From JAUVKT01 sp964634565 (GTDB lineage Bacteria > Bacteroidota > Bacteroidia > Bacteroidales > VadinHA17): DNA of 9,580 nt. Shown here piece by piece: positions 6,169 to 9,580 of this stretch. Both the position numbers and the translations under genes were made by a program. A model generated the notes under the pieces. That model was not told where the DNA came from and did no database searches. It saw only the letters and a program-made list of their open reading frames with translations. Each line of letters begins with the position of its first letter. The stretch's first letter is position 1. The DNA is taken from NCBI GenBank assembly GCA_964634565.1, contig CAZWLP010000085.1:1-9580 (forward strand). Reading direction: 5' to 3'.

Positions 6169-7737
6169 ATGAGTGAAATAATTTTAGCCGGAATAACATT
6201 TGGATTGCCTGATCTATTAATTTGTGCTGGAATTTTTGTTGGAGGATCTGTTATTTCTTATTTCTTATGGCAGTCTTTACTAAGAGCCAGGAGTAAGAAA
6301 ATAATAGGTGAAGCTGAATCGGAGGCCGAAGTTATGAAGAAAGAGAAGATTCTTCAGGCCAAAGAGAAGTTTCTGCAACTTAAGTCAGAGCATGAAAAAT
6401 TTATCGGGGAGAGAAATAATAAGATAGCACAGGCCGAAAACAGAATTAAGCAGAAGGAGATGAGTCTCTCTCAGAAAATGGAAGAGAGTCAGCGCAAGCA
6501 AAATGAGATCAGTGCTATTCGTGAAAATTTATCTAATCAACTTGAATTAGTTGAGAAGAAGAGCGATGAACTGCAAAGATTGCATAAACAACAGGTTGAG
6601 CAACTTGAAGCTATCTCCAGTTTATCCGCAGATGAAGCTAAGGAACAACTTATTGAATCGCTGAAAGAGGAAGCAAAAACTGATGCTATGTCCTATATTA
6701 ATGAGATAATGGACGAAGCAAAGATGACTGCCAATAAGGAAGCAAAAAGAATTGTTGTTCAGACAATACAAAGAGTGGCAACAGAGGTTGTAGTTGAAAA
6801 TTCAGTTACAGTATTTCATATTGAGTCGGATGAAATAAAGGGACGTATAATTGGCCGTGAAGGCAGGAATATAAGGGCTCTGGAGGCAGCAACAGGTGTG
6901 GAAATTGTGGTAGATGACACTCCTGAGGCAATTGTTCTTTCAGCTTTCGATCCGGTAAGAAGAGAGATCGCAAGACTCGCTCTTCACCAACTGGTATCAG
7001 ATGGCAGGATACACCCCGCCCGGATAGAGGAGGTTGTAGAGAAAACTCAAAAACAGATCGAAGAAGAGCTTATTGAAACAGGAAAAAGAACAGCGATCGA
7101 TCTTGGAATACACGGATTACACCCTGAACTGATAAGGTTAGTGGGAAAGATGAAGTACAGATCTTCTTATGGACAGAACCTGTTACAGCACTCCAGGGAG
7201 GTGGCAAATCTTTGTTCGATAATGGCTGCAGAGCTTGGACTGAATCCTAAGCTTGCAAAAAGGGCCGGTTTATTACACGACCTTGGTAAAGTATCAGACG
7301 AGGAACCTGAACTTCCACATGCTGTTTATGGAATGAAACTGGCCGAAAAGTACAAGGAGAAACCTGAAGTATATAATGCAATAGGTGCTCACCACGATGA
7401 AGTCGAGATGACTTCGCTTATTGCTCCTGTAGTTCAGGTCTGTGACGCTATTTCAGGAGCAAGGCCAGGTGCCAGGAGAGAAGTGGTTGAACTCTATATT
7501 AAGAGGCTGAAAGAGCTTGAATCTGTAGCACTTCAGTATCCGGGTGTACTTAAGACTTATGCAATTCAGGCAGGAAGGGAATTAAGAGTTATTGTTGGAG
7601 CAGAATCAGTATCTGATAAGGATGCTGAGAACCTGTCAGCTGAGATTGCAAGGAAGATACAGGATGAGATGACATACCCAGGTCAGGTTAAAATTACTGT
7701 AATAAGGGAAACACGAGCAGTAAATTACGCCAAGTAA
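6169..7737 (+). CDS. rny: Ribonuclease Y
   Basis: A membrane-anchored endoribonuclease that starts mRNA turnover, 522 residues, matching the family length (about 520). Residues about 8-33 form the N-terminal transmembrane helix. A long charged coiled coil runs to about 200. The KH RNA-binding domain has GRIIGREGRNIR at 225-236. The HD domain has LLQHSREV (His341) and LLHDLGK (His370-Asp371, the metal-binding pair), and HHDE follows near residue 406. All expected catalytic residues are present. ATG 6169 is chosen because it gives the family N-terminus. The longer reading from TTG 6139 would start inside the 3' arm of the 6S stem and add ten residues coded by its T tract. The start lies about 18 bases after that T tract, so rny needs either read-through past it or a promoter I could not identify. 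It ends just before a strong terminator. Confidence 0.96.
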   Translation: MSEIILAGITFGLPDLLICAGIFVGGSVISYFLWQSLLRARSKKIIGEAESEAEVMKKEKILQAKEKFLQLKSEHEKFIGERNNKIAQAENRIKQKEMSLSQKMEESQRKQNEISAIRENLSNQLELVEKKSDELQRLHKQQVEQLEAISSLSADEAKEQLIESLKEEAKTDAMSYINEIMDEAKMTANKEAKRIVVQTIQRVATEVVVENSVTVFHIESDEIKGRIIGREGRNIRALEAATGVEIVVDDTPEAIVLSAFDPVRREIARLALHQLVSDGRIHPARIEEVVEKTQKQIEEELIETGKRTAIDLGIHGLHPELIRLVGKMKYRSSYGQNLLQHSREVANLCSIMAAELGLNPKLAKRAGLLHDLGKVSDEEPELPHAVYGMKLAEKYKEKPEVYNAIGAHHDEVEMTSLIAPVVQVCDAISGARPGARREVVELYIKRLKELESVALQYPGVLKTYAIQAGRELRVIVGAESVSDKDAENLSAEIARKIQDEMTYPGQVKITVIRETRAVNYAK

Positions 7738-7756
7738 GTCAGAGGGTTAATAATAC

Positions 7757-7795
7757 AAAACGGGGTGCATCTATAACAGATACACCTCGTTTTTA
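7757..7795. terminator. Bidirectional intrinsic terminator between rny and the nucleoside phosphorylase
   Basis: An 11-base-pair stem (7757-7767 with 7783-7793, one G-U pair) is extended by ATCT/AGAT across one mismatch and closed by a five-base loop (7773-7777). TTTTT follows on the plus strand. The AAAA at the left foot gives a T run on the minus strand, so it can end transcripts of both convergent genes. Confidence 0.88.
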
Positions 7796-7807
7796 TTAGT
7801 CTGAAAA

Positions 7808-8668
7808 CTAAATATTTTTAAGTACAATCTTTGCAAGATTCACTATGCTTGTATGATAATCGTTAAGGAACTTACCTGTAATCCTGTTGCCAATAACAGA
7901 ACAGATCGTGAGTGCCTTGTGGCCAAGCATCTTAGAAAGTCCGTATATGGCTGAACTTTCCATTTCGTAATTGCATATCATCTCTTTATTATACCTGAAA
8001 GATTCAATCCTGTCGTTAATGTCGGGCATATACAAATCAAGAGCAAGCCTTCTGCCCTGTGGAGCATAAAAGCCGGGGGCAGAGATTGTTAGTCCGTCTG
8101 CAAGGCCAAGCGCCTTAAACCTGTTAAATAGCTCAGCATCAGAATCTATAATATAGGGTGTTGAAAGCCTGTCAGACCAGGCCAGATGTTTCATAAGGGC
8201 AGTTTCGAAGGCCTGATCGCTATACGATTCTATGTCAGAATAGTAGTTCATAACATTATCAAAACCAATTGCTTTTCTCGAAATCAGGTAGCTTCCGGGC
8301 TCTATATCAGGCTGTAATCCTCCTGAGGTTCCAAGTCTGACAATATTCAGTACCCGCTTTTCTTTGTTTCTTTTTTTTGTCTTCAGATCACAATTAACTG
8401 CTGCATCGAGTTCGTTTACCAAAATATCAATATTATCGGTGCCTATGCCACTGGAGATAACTGTTATTTCTTTTGCATCATAATATCCGGTAATGGTATG
8501 AAATTCCCTGTTGGATTTTTTAATTCTAATTGAATTCATCAGTGATGCAATTAGCTCAACTCTGCCAGGATCGCCGACAATTATAATCTTATCTGCAATA
8601 TCGCTACCTGACAGATGAAGATGAAAAATTGTATTGTCGTTGTTTGTTATAAGTTCCGTCTGTTTCAT
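7808..8668 (-). CDS. Nucleoside phosphorylase, uridine-phosphorylase-like (PNP/UDP family 1)
   Basis: A cytoplasmic enzyme of 286 residues that should split a nucleoside with phosphate into base and ribose 1-phosphate, in nucleoside salvage. GDPGRV (32-37) is the phosphate-binding loop of the family. RLGTSGGLQ (111-119) is the central glycine-rich motif. NYEMESSAIYG (233-243) contains the Met-Glu that contacts ribose. PQGR (203-206) is in the place of the Gln-x-Arg that binds uracil in E. coli uridine phosphorylase, so a pyrimidine substrate is favoured, but I cannot exclude purines. The start is ATG 8668. A TTG at 8692 would add eight residues, but it overlaps the predicted -7 element, so it cannot lie in that transcript. 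The gene converges on rny and shares its terminator. Confidence 0.88.
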   Translation of the reverse strand: MKQTELITNNDNTIFHLHLSGSDIADKIIIVGDPGRVELIASLMNSIRIKKSNREFHTITGYYDAKEITVISSGIGTDNIDILVNELDAAVNCDLKTKKRNKEKRVLNIVRLGTSGGLQPDIEPGSYLISRKAIGFDNVMNYYSDIESYSDQAFETALMKHLAWSDRLSTPYIIDSDAELFNRFKALGLADGLTISAPGFYAPQGRRLALDLYMPDINDRIESFRYNKEMICNYEMESSAIYGLSKMLGHKALTICSVIGNRITGKFLNDYHTSIVNLAKIVLKNI

Positions 8669-8689
8669 AAAAATCTTTTTCCTGATACA

Positions 8690-8720
8690 CAAATGTAGGG
8701 ATCATATGCTGATTTACAAT
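8690..8720 (-). promoter_or_regulatory. Bacteroidota-type promoter for the nucleoside phosphorylase
   Basis: On the minus strand, TACATTTG (8690-8697) matches the -7 consensus fully. ATTG (8717-8720), a three-of-four match to the -33 element, lies exactly 19 bases upstream. Transcription would start near 8683, about 15 bases before the ATG at 8668. Confidence 0.6.
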
Positions 8721-8764
8721 TATAAAAAAGTCATAATTTCTTACGACAGCCATTTAATTTAGAC

Positions 8765-8772
8765 TAAATTTG
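8765..8772 (+). promoter_or_regulatory. Candidate -7 element for the SPFH/prohibitin gene
   Basis: TAAATTTG matches TAnnTTTG fully and would start transcription near 8779, about 32 bases before the first ATG. The -33 position is weak (TTAC at 8741-8744, 20 bases upstream). The rest of the leader is A-rich, as is usual before Bacteroidota start codons. Confidence 0.5.
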
Positions 8773-8810
8773 CAGAACAAAATAAAAGAGAAATAAACTA
8801 AAATTTAGAT

Positions 8811-9580
8811 ATGATGAAACAAAAACAGACATTTATTGTAACAATTTCTATTGTGGTTGTTATGTTACTCGTTTTCGGAAGCAGGATGTTTTACGTGATT
8901 AAGCCGGGTGAAAGAGCAGTTATCTTCCATACAATTTCTGGTTTCCTGGATAAGGAGAACATAGTTGGTACCGGTCTTAAGATGGTTGCTCCATGGAATT
9001 CACTATATAAATATGATGTAAAGGAGCAGAAGAGCGAAGAGACTATGGACGTGCTGGATAAGAATGGATTATCTATTAAAGTAGACATAACAGTTCGTTT
9101 TAATCCTAAATACGACAGAATAGGTGACCTTCACGAGATATTTGGAACAACATATGTTCAGAGACTTGTAGTTCCGGAAGTAAGATCCACTGTCAGACAG
9201 GTAACAGGCAGGTACACGGCTGAGGAAATATATTCAACAAAAAGGAGTGAGGTTGAATCAGCAATAATTGAGGAGACAGGGATTATTCTTGACAAGAATA
9301 ATATTGTTATGCAAGCCCTTCTAATCAGATCAATTGTTTTGCCTAATGATATTATTACTGCTATCGAAAGTAAACTTACTCGTGAGCAGGAAGCTCTGGC
9401 GATGAAGTTTATAAATGAGAGGGAACGGCTGGAAGCTGACAGGAAACAAATCGAGGCTAATGGTATTGCAAATTATAACCGCACACTTAGCGCCAGTTTG
9501 ACAGATAAAATTCTTACCATGAAAGGTATTGATGCAACTCTTAAATTAGCTGAATCACCTAATACCAAGGTTGTTGTTGT
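8811..9580 (+). CDS. Prohibitin/SPFH-domain membrane protein, 3' end beyond the window
   Basis: An open frame of 256 codons runs to the window edge without a stop. Residues about 7-24 are one transmembrane helix behind a short Lys-rich head. The SPFH/band-7 domain follows: YVIKPGERAVIFHTISG near 28-44, GTGLKMVAPW near 54-63, VDITVRFNP near 92-100. Next come VVPEVRSTVRQVTGRYTAEEIYS (first half near 124-140) and LPNDIITAIESKLTREQEA leading into a charged coiled coil. The last visible part (KGIDATLKLAESPNTKVVVV) is the typical prohibitin C-terminus, so only a short tail is probably missing. Bacterial prohibitin-like proteins form large membrane rings and in some bacteria bind and restrain the FtsH protease; that role is inferred from the family. 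Two ATGs in tandem (8811 and 8814) leave the start uncertain by one residue. It is divergent from the nucleoside phosphorylase. Confidence 0.9.
   Translation, partial: MMKQKQTFIVTISIVVVMLLVFGSRMFYVIKPGERAVIFHTISGFLDKENIVGTGLKMVAPWNSLYKYDVKEQKSEETMDVLDKNGLSIKVDITVRFNPKYDRIGDLHEIFGTTYVQRLVVPEVRSTVRQVTGRYTAEEIYSTKRSEVESAIIEETGIILDKNNIVMQALLIRSIVLPNDIITAIESKLTREQEALAMKFINERERLEADRKQIEANGIANYNRTLSASLTDKILTMKGIDATLKLAESPNTKVVV

Noticed and set aside
8669..8692. N-terminal extension of the nucleoside phosphorylase from TTG 8692
   Set aside because: It overlaps the predicted -7 promoter element, upstream of the likely transcript start, and the eight residues are not family-like.

Overview
The window looks like a housekeeping stretch of a Bacteroidota chromosome, probably Bacteroidales or a close relative. 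The base composition is AT-rich by eye. Ribosome binding sites are poor or absent. Several intergenic gaps carry the phylum's own promoter form, a TTTG-like -33 element about 19 bases before a TAnnTTTG -7 element. The protein families (signal-peptide C69 peptidase, CutC, M23 peptidase with a long beta-rich tail, ZapA, RNase Y) also fit. No mobile element, CRISPR array, rRNA or tRNA was seen, and nothing suggests recent transfer.

Layout. (1) Positions 19-2478, minus strand: cutC followed 21 bases later by an exported C69 dipeptidase-like gene, probably one transcript. (2) 2595-3497, plus: a sugar-phosphate nucleotidyltransferase, divergent from cutC. (3) 3506-5209, minus: an exported M23 peptidase that ends 8 bases from the nucleotidyltransferase stop. 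(4) 5330-7737, plus: a small coiled-coil protein, zapA, an RNA gene that I read as 6S RNA (ssrS), and rny (RNase Y). (5) 7757-7795: a strong hairpin terminator that can serve both strands. (6) 7808-8668, minus: a uridine-phosphorylase-like nucleoside phosphorylase. (7) 8811 to the window end, plus: a prohibitin/SPFH membrane protein cut off by the window edge.

The most informative part is the block coil - zapA - 6S RNA - rny. ZapA helps organise the FtsZ ring, and the small coil in front of it is a plausible partner. 6S RNA is the global regulator that binds RNA polymerase, and RNase Y is the membrane-bound endonuclease that starts mRNA decay. The 6S call rests on a 16-base-pair stem that joins the two ends of the zapA-rny gap, a rod-like interior, a T tract right after the stem, and the gene context. 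Two intergenic gaps (5210-5329 and 8669-8810) hold divergent promoters that also help to fix the start codons.

I found no convincing new multi-gene system. The best leads are the coil-zapA-6S unit, possible alternative folds at the tip of the 6S RNA, and the uncharacterised 400-residue tail of the M23 protein.
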